A stretch of 64,000 nt of DNA, taken from contig NZ_FWXV01000006.1 of the NCBI RefSeq assembly GCF_900176515.1, positions 558,001 to 622,000 of the forward strand. The letters run 5' to 3'. The notes under the pieces are model-generated. The model was not told the DNA's origin, did no database searches, and saw only the letters and a program-made list of their open reading frames with translations. The stretch comes from Kibdelosporangium aridum. GTDB taxonomy: Bacteria; Actinomycetota; Actinomycetes; Mycobacteriales; Pseudonocardiaceae. Shown piece after piece: positions 17,075 to 26,683 of the stretch. Every line of letters begins with the position of its first letter. The first letter of the stretch is position 1. Made by a program: the position numbers and the translations under genes.

Positions 17075-20000
17075 TCACCTTGATTTCTTCTTCGGGTACT
17101 TCTTCACCTTCTGCCACTCCAGCCCGGCGATCTTCGCCTTGTACTCCTCGAAGGACATGTTCCTCGAAGCGTAGATCGTGTGGTGACCTTCCGGGTTGTT
17201 GTCGAAGACCCAGTCGAGGCCCTCGGGCAGCTTGGCGTCCTTCGGCAGACGGTACAGGTGCATACCACTGGTCGACAGGCGCTTCTCGAGGTTCTCGGGG
17301 CTGTTGTAGGTCGAGAAGCCCTTGATGTCCTCGATGTCCTTCCCCTCCTGGGAAAGAACCATGTCGCCTACCTTTTCGTAGTCCGCTTCCTTCTTGATCT
17401 GCGGTCCTGAGGCGTTGGCGATCGCATAGAGATCCGGCCGTGGTTCGGTCTTCTTCTTCGGCTGCCTCTTACGCGGCTGCTTCTGTTCCTTGGGCTTGTT
17501 CGGGCCTTTCTTCTTCTTGGCCTTCCACTTGTTCACCCACTTTCGGACCTTCTCACGAGCCTTCTTCAGCCGTTCGACGTTCTTCTTGCCTATCGCCTTG
17601 GCTATCTTCTTCTTGGCTTCTTTCCAGACCTTGCTCTTCTTTATTCGCTGGATCGTCTTGGCTACCCATTTGACCACCCATTTGGCGACGATCACCGTGA
17701 CGGTCTTGGCCACCTGCACCCACTTGGTGCTGACCAGCTTCTTGAGCAACCAGCCGATGAAGCGCACGACCTGCTTGGCGACCCACACGAACACGCGCCG
17801 CAGCACGGGAACGAGGACTCGCGTCAGCACCGGCACCAAGACCCGGACCGCGATCGGGATCAGTACGACCACCCAGTAGCGGCCATCCGGGTCGGAGAAC
17901 GTGACCGGGTTGTTGTTGGCGTAGGCGAACGCGTTCAGCTGCTGCGGCTCGACGTAGTCGATCTCCGGGTCAGCCGAGATGAATCTGCCCGTCGCCGTGT
18001 CGTAGGCCCGTTCGCCGAGTTGGGTCAGGCCGGTGTCGCCGTCGATCGTGCCGCCGACGAAGCCCTTCTGTCCCGGCCACGACGTCGGCTGAGTCCCACG
18101 GGCACCACCGAACGGGTCGGTGCGGCGCCGCGACACTTCCTGCGTGTCCGCGTCGATCGACACCTCGGCCGTGCCGACGTGGTTCGAGTCGAGCCAGTGC
18201 AGCTTGCCGTTGGACGTACGGATGGCCACCGTCTCGTCGTCGTGCACGTAGCTGCGGGTCGCCTGCAGCGCTCCCGCCGGGTTCAGCAGCACCTCGGTGG
18301 CGCCGAGGTACAGCGTCACACCCGTGCTGTCCCGCCGGATCAGGCGGTTGCCGTCCGCGTCGTACACATAGGACGTGACCTTGCTGCCCTCGGTGACCTT
18401 GGTCAGCAGGCCTTCGGCGTCCCACTCCAGCGTCTGTCCCGGCGCGGTGCCGAGCTTGCGGCTGGTGGTGTTGCCGGTCGGGTCGTAACCGAACTCGTCG
18501 ACCTTCGTGCCCGACGGCCCGGTCGTGGTCACCTTCTGCACGGCGTGCGGCTGTGCCTGGCCGGGTGCGGGGTAGGTGTAGACACTGGACGTCGTCTTGC
18601 CGTCCGGCGTCACCTTGGTCTCGCTGGTCCGGTTGCCGGCCTTGTCGTAGGTCCAGCCGTGCCAGTACGGTGCCGCGCCGCCCAGGTTCGCCGAACTCGG
18701 TGCGGCAGCACAGTTTCCGTCGCGCGGCGTCCACGCACCGGTCATCCGGCGCAGGTAGTCGTGCTGGAAACACTGCGTGTCGGGAACTTCACCGGTGTCC
18801 GCACCTGGCTGGTTGTGGATCCTGGTGATGTTGCCGGCCGCGTCGTAGGTGTACGACACGTTCGACACCACGCGACCGGGGGTCTCCCGTTCGGTGATCG
18901 TGCGCTGCACCCGCCGGGTACCGATCTCGTATTCGGCGGAGCGCTTGACCCACTTGCCACCAGCGGACAGCGTGACTGTCTGCGGTTCCGAGTACGGCGT
19001 GTAGCTCGTGTTGGTGACGTACGAGGTCTGACCGGTCAACGTGGTCGGCAGGCCGAGGCTGTTGTACCCGAAGGTCAGCTTCTCCTCGGCCAGTCCGGCG
19101 ACCGCGGGCAGCGTCGTGTCGGCGACATCGCCGTCGGCCTTGTAGTTGGTCGCGAACTTGTAGGTGCCGGCCAGTTTTCCTTCCGATGCCGGGATCGTGA
19201 TGCTCATCCCGGTCGGCCGGTTGCCCGAGTCGACACTGGTGATCGCCTGGGTGTAGGCGTTGCCGTTGACGTAGCGCGTCGAGGAGGTGGCCACACCGGG
19301 CACTGAGGTGCCGTCCGGCAGCTTGTCGAAGCCCCACTCGACGAGTTTCGGCCCCGCCAACGAGCCTTCGTGCACCGCGGTGGTGCGGCCGATGTCGTCG
19401 TAGGCGAACGCCAGTACCTTGCCGGTGGCGTCCTTCTTCGTCGCCACCTGGTCGTAGTTGTCGTACGTGATCTCGGTGACGCCACGGTCCGGGTCGGAGA
19501 CCTTGATCTCACGGCCGAGCATGTCGTACTCGTGCCGCCAGACGTTGCCCGCCGGGTCGGTGACAGTCTCCAGCTGGCCGTGCGGGGTGTAGGTGTACGT
19601 CGTCTTGTCGTACTCCCCGGTCGGCGCGTTGCCCTTGTACTGGCGCAGCTCGACGAGCCGGCCCTCGGCGTCAGTGATCTTGGTGGTCGGGGTCTCCCCG
19701 TCCGGCGGATCGACGCTGTACTGGCGACCGTCGTACGAGTGCGTGGTGCGCCACTTCTCGGTGCCTTCGACCTTGAGGATCTCGGCGGTCAGCCTGCCCT
19801 CGCCGTCGTACTCGAACACACGCTGCGTCGGCAGCATGGCCTCGTCCGGCGTGACCACGTCGGTGCCGGGCGGGGCGTCGTTGTAGAACGGGCCGTTGGT
19901 CTTTACTTCCAGGCCACGCGAGTCGTAGATCGTGTCGGTGATGACACGACCGCCACCCGGTGCGGGTTCCTGCGACTGGCGCTCCCGCATCTGCCCGTCG

Positions 20001-23000
20001 TACAGCTCGATTTCCGTTGTGTACTCACCGTTGGGCTGCAACGTCTTGTTGGTGACGACGTTCGGGCCGTTGGTGCGGATCAGGTAGCTGTGTTCGGTGC
20101 TCGGGCTTTGCGAGCGGTCACGTCCCGGCAGCCACGACTTGATGACGCGGCCGAGTGGGTCGTGCAGCTTCTCGGTGCGCTTGTTGTTGGTGTCGGTGAT
20201 CGCGATGGGCTCGCCCCACGCGGTCTCGTACTCGGTGCTCGACTTCTGACCGAGTGGGTTGGTGGTGGTGACCTTGGTCACCGGACCGCCCACAGTGGAC
20301 TCATACGTCGTCGTACTCGTCTTGCCCGCCACGTCGGTCGCTTCGACGGCACGACCGTAGATGTCGAACTTCGCGCGGCCGAGCGTCTTGAACACCGGTG
20401 CGCCGTTCACCCAGCCGTTGAACACGTCACGGCGAGTCGGGTCACCCTTGACCGGTGCGGCACCGAACGTGTCGCTGTTGTCGTAGTACGTGCGTTCGAT
20501 GCTGACGAGGTCCGCGGGGAGGTTCGGTGTCTTGTCGCACGCGACACGGACCGTTTCCTCTTGGATCTCCGCGTCCATCATGTGCGTGGCCGCGTTGTGC
20601 GCGTAGGTGTAGCGGGTGCACGTGTCGTCGTTCGGGTCGGCGAGGTTGTGCAGTTCCTCCTTGCGCTGCACCAGACCGCCCGCGTCGAAGACGTTGTTGG
20701 AGCCCGACTTCAGTGCCGATCCGTCCGGCTTGATCTCGGACCGCCGGACCGCGGACTCGCCGACCTTGTACGCCTTCGTCGTGCCCCAGCTGCGGACCCG
20801 GGTCGCCGTCGGCGCGGACACCCACTGGTCGGTGATCTCCCGGCTGATGACCTTGCCGCCGGCCTTGTCGTAGGTGATCACCTCCCGCTCGGATCCGGCG
20901 AGCTGGTTGCTGTCGTCCACCGCGACACCGTTGGAGTCGACGACCTTGACGTCCTTCAGCGCGCCCGCGGCCGTCTTGTCCTCGTCCATGCCGCGGAAGT
21001 AGAGGACCTCGGTCTGCTCCTGCTCACCGCCCTGCTGGCCCTTCAAGGTCTGCACGCGGTCGTAACCGCGCCACTGCGACCAGGACTTGCGCTCGGCCGG
21101 GACCAGGCCGTCCTCTTCGTCGTGGTGCCATGCGGGCGTGCCGACGTAGTTGATCTTGGTGACCTCGGGAGCCAGCCCGGTGGTCAGATCCTTCTCGGTC
21201 ACGTCCGACACGACGTACTTGTGGAACCAGTCCGTCCGCTCCTTGGCCAAGTCGTCCAAGGAGTCCGGCGTCCACTTCAACGGGTGGCAGCGCTTGGTGT
21301 TGTTGTCCTCGGCGGGCAGCGCACCGGGTGCGGCGCACTCCTTGGGCAGGTAGTTCACCGCGAGCTCGGCACCGGTCTCGGTGCGGATCGCCTTGAGGCG
21401 CCACCAGTTCATCGGCGGGATGCCTTCGATGCCGTCCACCCGGTTGCTCAGCTGGATGCCCTCGAAGGTGGTCGCGGGCAGCGTCGCGGTGCCGCCGACC
21501 AGGCCGGTGCGCTGGATCGAGTCCAGCCACATGCCCGCCCTGGTGCCGTCGCCGGGAGCCGGGTAGCTGTGGGTCAGCGTCCACTCGTCGACGTTCTTGA
21601 AGGCGGTGCCGTTCCACACCTTCGTGGTCACCTTCGCCAGCCGCTTCTGCGTCCAGAACGACGGCGTGTACTTGTTGCCGCAGTTCGTGGTGCTGGTGCA
21701 CAGCTGGTCCAACGGGGTGTCGGGCCAGTTCTGCGGCTGGGTGGTGACGCACTGGGTGCCCGGGATGCACCGGTCGGCCACGGTGAACGCGACCTGGCCG
21801 ACGGCGGGCTTGGTGTAGACCTCGCCGTCGCGCTGGCCGTAGTCGATGCGCTCGATGTAGCCGTCCCGCACGTAGTTCGAGACCTTGGTGGCGGTCAGGT
21901 TGCGGGAGTAGTTGTTGGTCTCGGTCTTGTAGAAGTAGCTCATGGTGTTGCCGTGCGGATCCACGACGTAGTCGAGGTTCCACCGCCACGCCTGCTGGCA
22001 CCACGAGGTGTCGAACGAGCCTGCCTTGTAACAGTCCTCGCCTGAGTGGTTGCCGAAGACCGGGACCGTCCACGCGGAGTTCGTGGTCTGCTTGCCCGTC
22101 GCCCAGCCCGGCAGCTTGTTCAGACCGAAGAAGTACTGCGTGCCGTCGCGGGTCGTGATCTTCCACGCCTCGCCGTTGTTGTCCCCGTTGTCCTTGTTGG
22201 ACAGCTTCTCGATCTTCGATCCGTCGTCGCCGCGCAGCGTCCACGTGCCGCTGACGTCGTCGCGCACCATTTCGCCACCGCTGCCGTTGAGCTGCAGGGT
22301 GGCGTTGTCGGTGCGCCAACACAGGTCGCCGGTCTTCTTGGTGTTGTTGCTGTCCTTGGTGTCGGTGGAACAGCTGGCGTACCGGCGCTCGATGTAGCCG
22401 CCGGGGTTGAAGTCGAAGCCCTCACCGGCCCAGCCAGGCTGGTTGTTCGTCGCCGAGGTGCGCGCGTCGACGTTGCCCGAGGAGTACGACAGTTGCAGGT
22501 CCGGTTCGGGACCTTCCAGGGACGGCGGCGCGTCCATGTCGTATTCCCACGAGAAGTCGCCCGACGAAGCACCTGCCGACCACGTCGAACCCGGCGACAT
22601 CGAGGAAGCCTGGTAGTCGCCTGCGCCCGACGACGCGGTCGCCGTGACGGCGAACAACTGGTTCGGGCCGGGCGTGACGTCGGCCGTCAGCGTGCCCGAG
22701 CCGTCGTTGCGGGTGCTCAGGTTCTTGGGCTGGCAGTCAAGGGAATCCGGCGTGGTCAACGCGCAGTCCGGCAGGACGGCCAGCTTCAGGCGGCTGGCCC
22801 AGTCACCGCCGTACGCGTCGCGGAAACCGGAGTAGTCGACCTCGACGGCGAGTTCCTGGTCCTCTGCGCCGGAAAGCCGGAACGCGGGCCCGTCCAGCCG
22901 CTTGGGCAGGACCTCGACGCGGATCGTCGAGTTGTTCGCCGCACGCGCGTTGTCCTTGCGGGACACCCGGATCGGTCCCGACGCGGCGGCACGTTGTTGT

Positions 23001-23257
23001 GTACCGCCAAGGGACAGCTCGGTCGTCGCCGGTGCGGGGAACTCGACCTTCGGTGAGCCCTTGAGGGCCTTCTCCTCGGCCGCGTCGGGCCCGACGGGCG
23101 CCGACGGAATGGTTTTGACGGGAACGGATTTCTCGGTGCGTGGCGTGAACTCGGCCTCCGGTGCCGCCACGGCAACCTCAGGCAGCACCGTGACCAGCGT
23201 GGTGACGATCGCGAACGCGATCCCCACACCGGCCAGCCGGTGTCTTCTTCGTGTCAT
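17075..23257 (-). CDS. Secreted RHS-repeat polymorphic toxin with Tse2-like C-terminal domain
   Basis: 2060 residues from ATG 23257 (GGAGGGG upstream). Residues 1-32 are a signal peptide (LAGVGIAFAIVTTLVTVLPE). Residues about 60-950 are the wall-associated-type N-terminal region (LEGPEPDLQLSYSSGNVDAR, GFDFNPGGYIERRYASC). Residues about 970-1790 carry YD/RHS repeats (YEYDMLGREIKVSDP type) and end with the RHS core signature RAYDTATGRFISADPEIDY and NAFAYANNNPVTFSDPDGRY. Residues about 1793-1935 form an extraordinary Val/Leu/Lys/Arg/Trp-rich linker. The last 120 residues are the variable toxin: LYAIANASG, GFSTYNSP, HLYRLPKDAKLPEGLDWV and HHTIYASRNMS. Order and spacing resemble Tse2-type ADP-ribosyltransferase toxins. 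The RHS cocoon would deliver the domain to competing cells. Toxin identity is inference; RHS identity is firm. Confidence 0.9.
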   Translation of the reverse strand: MTRRRHRLAGVGIAFAIVTTLVTVLPEVAVAAPEAEFTPRTEKSVPVKTIPSAPVGPDAAEEKALKGSPKVEFPAPATTELSLGGTQQRAAASGPIRVSRKDNARAANNSTIRVEVLPKRLDGPAFRLSGAEDQELAVEVDYSGFRDAYGGDWASRLKLAVLPDCALTTPDSLDCQPKNLSTRNDGSGTLTADVTPGPNQLFAVTATASSGAGDYQASSMSPGSTWSAGASSGDFSWEYDMDAPPSLEGPEPDLQLSYSSGNVDARTSATNNQPGWAGEGFDFNPGGYIERRYASCSTDTKDSNNTKKTGDLCWRTDNATLQLNGSGGEMVRDDVSGTWTLRGDDGSKIEKLSNKDNGDNNGEAWKITTRDGTQYFFGLNKLPGWATGKQTTNSAWTVPVFGNHSGEDCYKAGSFDTSWCQQAWRWNLDYVVDPHGNTMSYFYKTETNNYSRNLTATKVSNYVRDGYIERIDYGQRDGEVYTKPAVGQVAFTVADRCIPGTQCVTTQPQNWPDTPLDQLCTSTTNCGNKYTPSFWTQKRLAKVTTKVWNGTAFKNVDEWTLTHSYPAPGDGTRAGMWLDSIQRTGLVGGTATLPATTFEGIQLSNRVDGIEGIPPMNWWRLKAIRTETGAELAVNYLPKECAAPGALPAEDNNTKRCHPLKWTPDSLDDLAKERTDWFHKYVVSDVTEKDLTTGLAPEVTKINYVGTPAWHHDEEDGLVPAERKSWSQWRGYDRVQTLKGQQGGEQEQTEVLYFRGMDEDKTAAGALKDVKVVDSNGVAVDDSNQLAGSEREVITYDKAGGKVISREITDQWVSAPTATRVRSWGTTKAYKVGESAVRRSEIKPDGSALKSGSNNVFDAGGLVQRKEELHNLADPNDDTCTRYTYAHNAATHMMDAEIQEETVRVACDKTPNLPADLVSIERTYYDNSDTFGAAPVKGDPTRRDVFNGWVNGAPVFKTLGRAKFDIYGRAVEATDVAGKTSTTTYESTVGGPVTKVTTTNPLGQKSSTEYETAWGEPIAITDTNNKRTEKLHDPLGRVIKSWLPGRDRSQSPSTEHSYLIRTNGPNVVTNKTLQPNGEYTTEIELYDGQMRERQSQEPAPGGGRVITDTIYDSRGLEVKTNGPFYNDAPPGTDVVTPDEAMLPTQRVFEYDGEGRLTAEILKVEGTEKWRTTHSYDGRQYSVDPPDGETPTTKITDAEGRLVELRQYKGNAPTGEYDKTTYTYTPHGQLETVTDPAGNVWRHEYDMLGREIKVSDPDRGVTEITYDNYDQVATKKDATGKVLAFAYDDIGRTTAVHEGSLAGPKLVEWGFDKLPDGTSVPGVATSSTRYVNGNAYTQAITSVDSGNRPTGMSITIPASEGKLAGTYKFATNYKADGDVADTTLPAVAGLAEEKLTFGYNSLGLPTTLTGQTSYVTNTSYTPYSEPQTVTLSAGGKWVKRSAEYEIGTRRVQRTITERETPGRVVSNVSYTYDAAGNITRIHNQPGADTGEVPDTQCFQHDYLRRMTGAWTPRDGNCAAAPSSANLGGAAPYWHGWTYDKAGNRTSETKVTPDGKTTSSVYTYPAPGQAQPHAVQKVTTTGPSGTKVDEFGYDPTGNTTSRKLGTAPGQTLEWDAEGLLTKVTEGSKVTSYVYDADGNRLIRRDSTGVTLYLGATEVLLNPAGALQATRSYVHDDETVAIRTSNGKLHWLDSNHVGTAEVSIDADTQEVSRRRTDPFGGARGTQPTSWPGQKGFVGGTIDGDTGLTQLGERAYDTATGRFISADPEIDYVEPQQLNAFAYANNNPVTFSDPDGRYWVVVLIPIAVRVLVPVLTRVLVPVLRRVFVWVAKQVVRFIGWLLKKLVSTKWVQVAKTVTVIVAKWVVKWVAKTIQRIKKSKVWKEAKKKIAKAIGKKNVERLKKAREKVRKWVNKWKAKKKKGPNKPKEQKQPRKRQPKKKTEPRPDLYAIANASGPQIKKEADYEKVGDMVLSQEGKDIEDIKGFSTYNSPENLEKRLSTSGMHLYRLPKDAKLPEGLDWVFDNNPEGHHTIYASRNMSFEEYKAKIAGLEWQKVKKYPKKKSR
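17442..17881 (-). other. Amphipathic Val/Leu then Lys-rich linker of the RHS protein
   Basis: This part of the RHS gene encodes about 145 residues: first repeated hydrophobic-basic units (VRVLVPVLTRVLVPVLRRV, VAKWVVKWVAKTI), then a run dominated by lysine (RKRQPKKK and similar). It lies between the RHS core end and the toxin domain and could insert into or cross a membrane, or shield the toxin inside the RHS shell. Function is inferred only. Confidence 0.6.
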
Positions 23258-23564
23258 GCGGTTGTGCCCCTCCAGCGTAAAAAAGGCATACCCCCCAGAC
23301 CGCTGATTCTCGGGTCTTCCCGGCAACCCCATGACACCGTTTGCGCGATGTGCCAAAAAGCTTCCGAAATGCCGCTTCTTGTGTTAATTCGCTGTTAGAT
23401 TTAGGGCAAAACCGCAGGTGGGAACGTCTGTGAAAAGTGTGAACCCGTGCTCAATGCGCTGTTCGGCGTAATCCGGTGTGAGATTAATCCGTGGCCGAAT
23501 ATAAAAAGTTCCTTCACCAGTTCCGGGGTGCGCGTGTGACATCGGGCCGTCGCCGCGGAGGCCG
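23258..23564. other. 307-bp intergenic region upstream of the RHS gene
   Basis: This spacer is clearly more AT-rich than its surroundings (stretches such as TAAAAAAGG, GTGTTAATTCG, AATATAAAAAG) and must hold the promoter of the RHS gene. I could not assign a convincing -35/-10 pair. The motif TAATCCG occurs twice near 23470-23490. No open frame here looks like a gene. Confidence 0.4.
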
Positions 23565-24263
23565 TCAATAGTCGAAGATGGTGACCCATTCCGCGTCGAT
23601 CACGACGTAGCCAAGCGCGGTCATCAGATAGGCCACGAGCGGAGGGACGTGCGCGGCGCCGTAGACGATCGCGACGTCGATGTGCTCGTCCTGTCGTTCC
23701 TCGCAGATCTTGGTCACCGCCTGGATCAACAGGGCGTCGCGGTCGTCTTTGATCAGCCGGTCCAGGCCCAGTTCGGGGCGCCACTCGTCGATGTCGGTGT
23801 CGTCGTCGGTGGCCAGCTGGCGTGCCAGCGCTTCGCGCGTGCCGAACGTGCGGAGGTACAGGCCGGTCAGGGGAGCGGCGACGTTGGCGACCGCTCGCTC
23901 CACCAGCGGCAGCTTGCGCCACTTGTCAGCGAATTCGGCGCCGGACATGTCCGCCCAGAGGATCGGCACGCCGACTTCGTACACCGCACGGGTCTGCCCG
24001 ACGAGCCCGAGCCGCTCTGAGGCGGAGGCCAGCCGGTATGCCTGGGTCAGCCGGGACGCTGTGGAGTGCGAGCCGGCCGGGCCGTTGATGCCCTCGGCGA
24101 CGATCAGGTCGTGGTCACGCAGCCGCCGGGACACCTCCGCGTAGAACGCCGGCTCGGCCAGGTGGACCATCGGGTAGATCGTGAATCTCAGCGGTGTCTC
24201 CCGCCGGGCCAGTTGTGACACCGCGGCCCGCACGCCCAGCAACCCAGCTTCGACGACATCCAT
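23565..24263 (-). CDS. TraB/PrgY-like domain protein, function unknown
   Basis: 232 residues from ATG 24263 behind a GGGGGG run. The sequence shows the TraB/GumN-like layout: an opening strand FTIYPMVHLAEPAFYAEV, an acidic segment DHDLIVAEGINGP near residue 55, and a late VAIVYGAAHVPPLVAYL, similar to the G-x-x-H region of TraB-type putative metalloprotease-like proteins. The final helix and strand ALGYVVIDAEWVTIFDY close the domain. There is no signal peptide and no transmembrane segment. It lies 41 bp downstream of the IclR-type gene on the same strand and may be cotranscribed with it, but a role in purine metabolism is not suggested by its sequence. Confidence 0.6.
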   Translation of the reverse strand: MDVVEAGLLGVRAAVSQLARRETPLRFTIYPMVHLAEPAFYAEVSRRLRDHDLIVAEGINGPAGSHSTASRLTQAYRLASASERLGLVGQTRAVYEVGVPILWADMSGAEFADKWRKLPLVERAVANVAAPLTGLYLRTFGTREALARQLATDDDTDIDEWRPELGLDRLIKDDRDALLIQAVTKICEERQDEHIDVAIVYGAAHVPPLVAYLMTALGYVVIDAEWVTIFDY

Positions 24264-24304
24264 GTGATCCCCCCGCGTCCGATGGTACGGACTTCCGCGG
24301 GGAA

Positions 24305-25069
24305 TCAGCCGGTGCTGCGGGCGTGCAAGGTGTCGGAAATCGCCTCGGCGACCCGTTGCACGACCGGCGCGACCTTCTGGACGATCTCGTCGGTCAGCCG
24401 TCCCTCCGGACCGGAGATGGAGATCGCGGCGGGGCTCGGCGTTCCCTTGACGGGCACGGCGATGCACCGGACGCCAAGCTCCTGCTCGCTCTCGTCGATG
24501 GCGTAGCCGCGGTTGGCGATCTCGGCGAGGTGCATCAGCAGCAGATCCGGGTCCCGGAACGTGTTCGGCGTGTACGCGGGCATCCCGGTGCGCTTGAGCA
24601 GTTCCCGGACGTCCTGCTGGGGCATCTGGGACAGCATCGCCTTGCCGACGCCGGTGCCGTGCGGCAGCAGGCGGCGGCCGACTTCGGTGAACATCCGCAT
24701 CGAGTGCCGCGACGGCGCCTGTGCGACGTACACCACCTCGTCGTGTTCGAGTACGGCCAGGTTCGCCGTCTCGCCGACCTCGTCGACCAGTTCGGCCAGC
24801 AGGGGCCGTGCCCACGTGCCGAACTGGCGCCCGGCGTTCTCGCCCAGGCGGATCAGGCGTGAGCCCAGCGCGTAGCGTCGGTTGGGGTGCTGACGGACGT
24901 AGCCGAGCGTGACCAGGGTTCTGATCAGCCGGTGGATGGTGGGCATGGGCAGCCCGGACGTCGCCGCCAGCTCGGACAGGCTGGCTTCGCCGCCCGCGTC
25001 AGCCAAGCCTTCCAGCAGGTCGAAGGCGCGTTGCAGCGACTGCACGCCGCCGTTGGTCCCTGGGGCCAA
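24305..25069 (-). CDS. IclR-family regulator, probably AllR-like
   Basis: 254 residues. The start is TTG 25069, five bases after GGGAGGC. The N-terminal winged HTH reads VQSLQRAFDLLEGLAD and LSELAATSGLPMPTIHRLIR. The C-terminal effector domain has the IclR signature around GTGVGKAMLSQMP, GYAIDESEQELGVRCIAVPV and AISISGPEGRL. Divergence from malate synthase, with xanthine dehydrogenase, uricase, allantoinase and allantoicase following, matches the known arrangement of AllR in Streptomyces coelicolor, where AllR represses allantoin and glyoxylate genes and allantoate or glyoxylate-type metabolites release it. Family membership is clear; the AllR role is inferred from context. Confidence 0.85.
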   Translation of the reverse strand: MAPGTNGGVQSLQRAFDLLEGLADAGGEASLSELAATSGLPMPTIHRLIRTLVTLGYVRQHPNRRYALGSRLIRLGENAGRQFGTWARPLLAELVDEVGETANLAVLEHDEVVYVAQAPSRHSMRMFTEVGRRLLPHGTGVGKAMLSQMPQQDVRELLKRTGMPAYTPNTFRDPDLLLMHLAEIANRGYAIDESEQELGVRCIAVPVKGTPSPAAISISGPEGRLTDEIVQKVAPVVQRVAEAISDTLHARSTG

Positions 25070-25144
25070 TGCCGCCTCCCGTCACGTTGAAGTTCCGCTA
25101 TCCAAAAATTATAGTCCGTAACGCAGAAAGAAAGGAGTCATCCC
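25070..25144. promoter_or_regulatory. Divergent control region between iclR-type gene and malate synthase
   Basis: A 75-bp region with an AT-rich core CCAAAAATTATAG and the heptamer TTCCGCT at 25093-25099, whose complement AGCGGAA recurs twice in the allantoinase control region (37918-37984). It holds both starts' ribosome-binding sites (GGGAGGC and AAAGGAG) and is the natural site for autoregulation by the IclR-type protein. Confidence 0.5.
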
Positions 25145-26683
25145 TTGTCCGATTCTGATCGGATCCTGACGCCTGCGGCCCGCGAGTTCCTCGCCGGACT
25201 GCACAGCGCGTTCGGTGCCCGACGAGACGAACTGCTGGTCAAGCGGGCCGAACGGCGTGCGGAAGCCGCCCGGACCGGGCGCCTGGACTTCCTTGCCGAG
25301 ACCGCGGAAATCCGTTCAGCGCAGTGGCGCGTTGCCCCGGCTCCGGCCGACCTGACCGACCGCCGGGTCGAGATCACCGGCCCGACCGAGCGCAAGATGG
25401 CGATCAACGCCCTCAACTCGGGCGCCAAGGTCTGGCTGGCCGACCTCGAGGACGCCAACACCCCGCACTGGGACAACGTGATCAGCGGCCAGGTCAACCT
25501 GTACGACGCCGTCCGCGAGACCATCGAGCTGACCACGCCCGAAGGCAAGGAGTACAAGCTCAAGCCGGGCAAGCACGCGACGATCGTGATGCGCCCGCGT
25601 GGCTGGCACCTGGACGAGCGGCACCTCGAGTTCGAGGGCAAGCCGGCCGTCGGTGCCCTCGTCGACTTCGGCCTGTACTTCTTCCACAACGCGAAAGAGC
25701 TGCTGGACCGCGGCAGTGGGCCGTACTTCTACCTGCCCAAGATGGAGAGCCATCTTGAGGCGCGGCTGTGGAACGACGTGTTCACGCACGCGCAGCGCGA
25801 ACTGGGCATCCCGCACGGCACCATCCGCGCGACTGTGCTGATCGAGACCATCCCGGCCGCGTTCGAGATGGAGGAGATCCTCTACGAACTGCGCGACCAC
25901 GCCTCCGGCCTGAACGCGGGCCGCTGGGACTACCTGTTCAGCGTGATCAAGTACTTCCGGGACGCGGGCGCGAGCTTCGTGCTGCCGGACCGCAACTCGG
26001 TCACCATGACCGCACCGTTCATGCGGGCGTACACCGAGCTTCTGGTGCGTACGTGCCACAAGCGAGGCGCGTTCGCGATGGGCGGCATGGCCGCGTTCAT
26101 CCCGAACCGCCGTGACCCCGAGGTCACCGCCAAGGCGCTGGACAAGGTCCGGGACGACAAGAGCCGCGAGGCAGGCGACGGGTTCGACGGCTCGTGGGTC
26201 GCGCACCCCGACCTCGTCTCGGTCTGCCAGGAGATCTTCGACGGCGTGCTGGGTGACAAGCCCAACCAGCTCGACAAGTCCCGCGACGAGGTCTCGGTGA
26301 CCGCGGACGACCTGCTCAACGTCGCCGCGACGCCAGGGGCCGCGACCGAGGCCGGGCTGCGCGCCGCCGTCGACGTGGGTGTCCGCTACATCGCCTCCTG
26401 GCTGGGCGGCAACGGTGCTGCGGCGATCCACAACCTCATGGAGGACGCCGCGACCGCGGAGATCTCCCGTGCCCAGGTCTGGCAGTGGGTCCGCAACGAG
26501 GTCGTGCTCGACAACGGCGCGACCGTGACCGCTGACCTGGTTCGCGACGTGCTCGCCGAGACGCGCAAGGAGCTGGACGGCCTGCCGCACCTCGACGCCG
26601 CCGTGGAACTGTTCGACCAGGTCGCGCTGGCCGACGATTTCGTGGACTTCCTGACCCTGCCCGCGTACGCGAAGATCGACTGA
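25145..26683 (+). CDS. aceB: Malate synthase A
   Basis: 512 residues from TTG 25145, seven bases after AAAGGAG. The enzyme condenses glyoxylate with acetyl-CoA to malate. The G-isoform-sized insertion is absent and the length is that of malate synthase A. Signatures are [16 protein letters not shown] (acidic metal region), the family signature around [31 protein letters not shown] with the Mg-binding Glu, and [16 protein letters not shown]. In this neighbourhood it would use glyoxylate released by allantoate breakdown, so purine carbon enters central metabolism without glyoxylate carboligase, which is not present here. It overlaps the next gene by one base. Confidence 0.95.
   Translation: MSDSDRILTPAAREFLAGLHSAFGARRDELLVKRAERRAEAARTGRLDFLAETAEIRSAQWRVAPAPADLTDRRVEITGPTERKMAINALNSGAKVWLADLEDANTPHWDNVISGQVNLYDAVRETIELTTPEGKEYKLKPGKHATIVMRPRGWHLDERHLEFEGKPAVGALVDFGLYFFHNAKELLDRGSGPYFYLPKMESHLEARLWNDVFTHAQRELGIPHGTIRATVLIETIPAAFEMEEILYELRDHASGLNAGRWDYLFSVIKYFRDAGASFVLPDRNSVTMTAPFMRAYTELLVRTCHKRGAFAMGGMAAFIPNRRDPEVTAKALDKVRDDKSREAGDGFDGSWVAHPDLVSVCQEIFDGVLGDKPNQLDKSRDEVSVTADDLLNVAATPGAATEAGLRAAVDVGVRYIASWLGGNGAAAIHNLMEDAATAEISRAQVWQWVRNEVVLDNGATVTADLVRDVLAETRKELDGLPHLDAAVELFDQVALADDFVDFLTLPAYAKID

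Noticed and set aside
19370-22045. Long open frame on the plus strand opposite the RHS gene
   Set aside because: It is antisense to the clearly coding RHS repeats, has Arg/Val/Gly-biased composition typical of high-GC shadow frames, and no family motif.
23258-23564. Possible small gene or RNA upstream of the RHS gene
   Set aside because: AT-rich control region with no frame of coding character and no recognised RNA structure.
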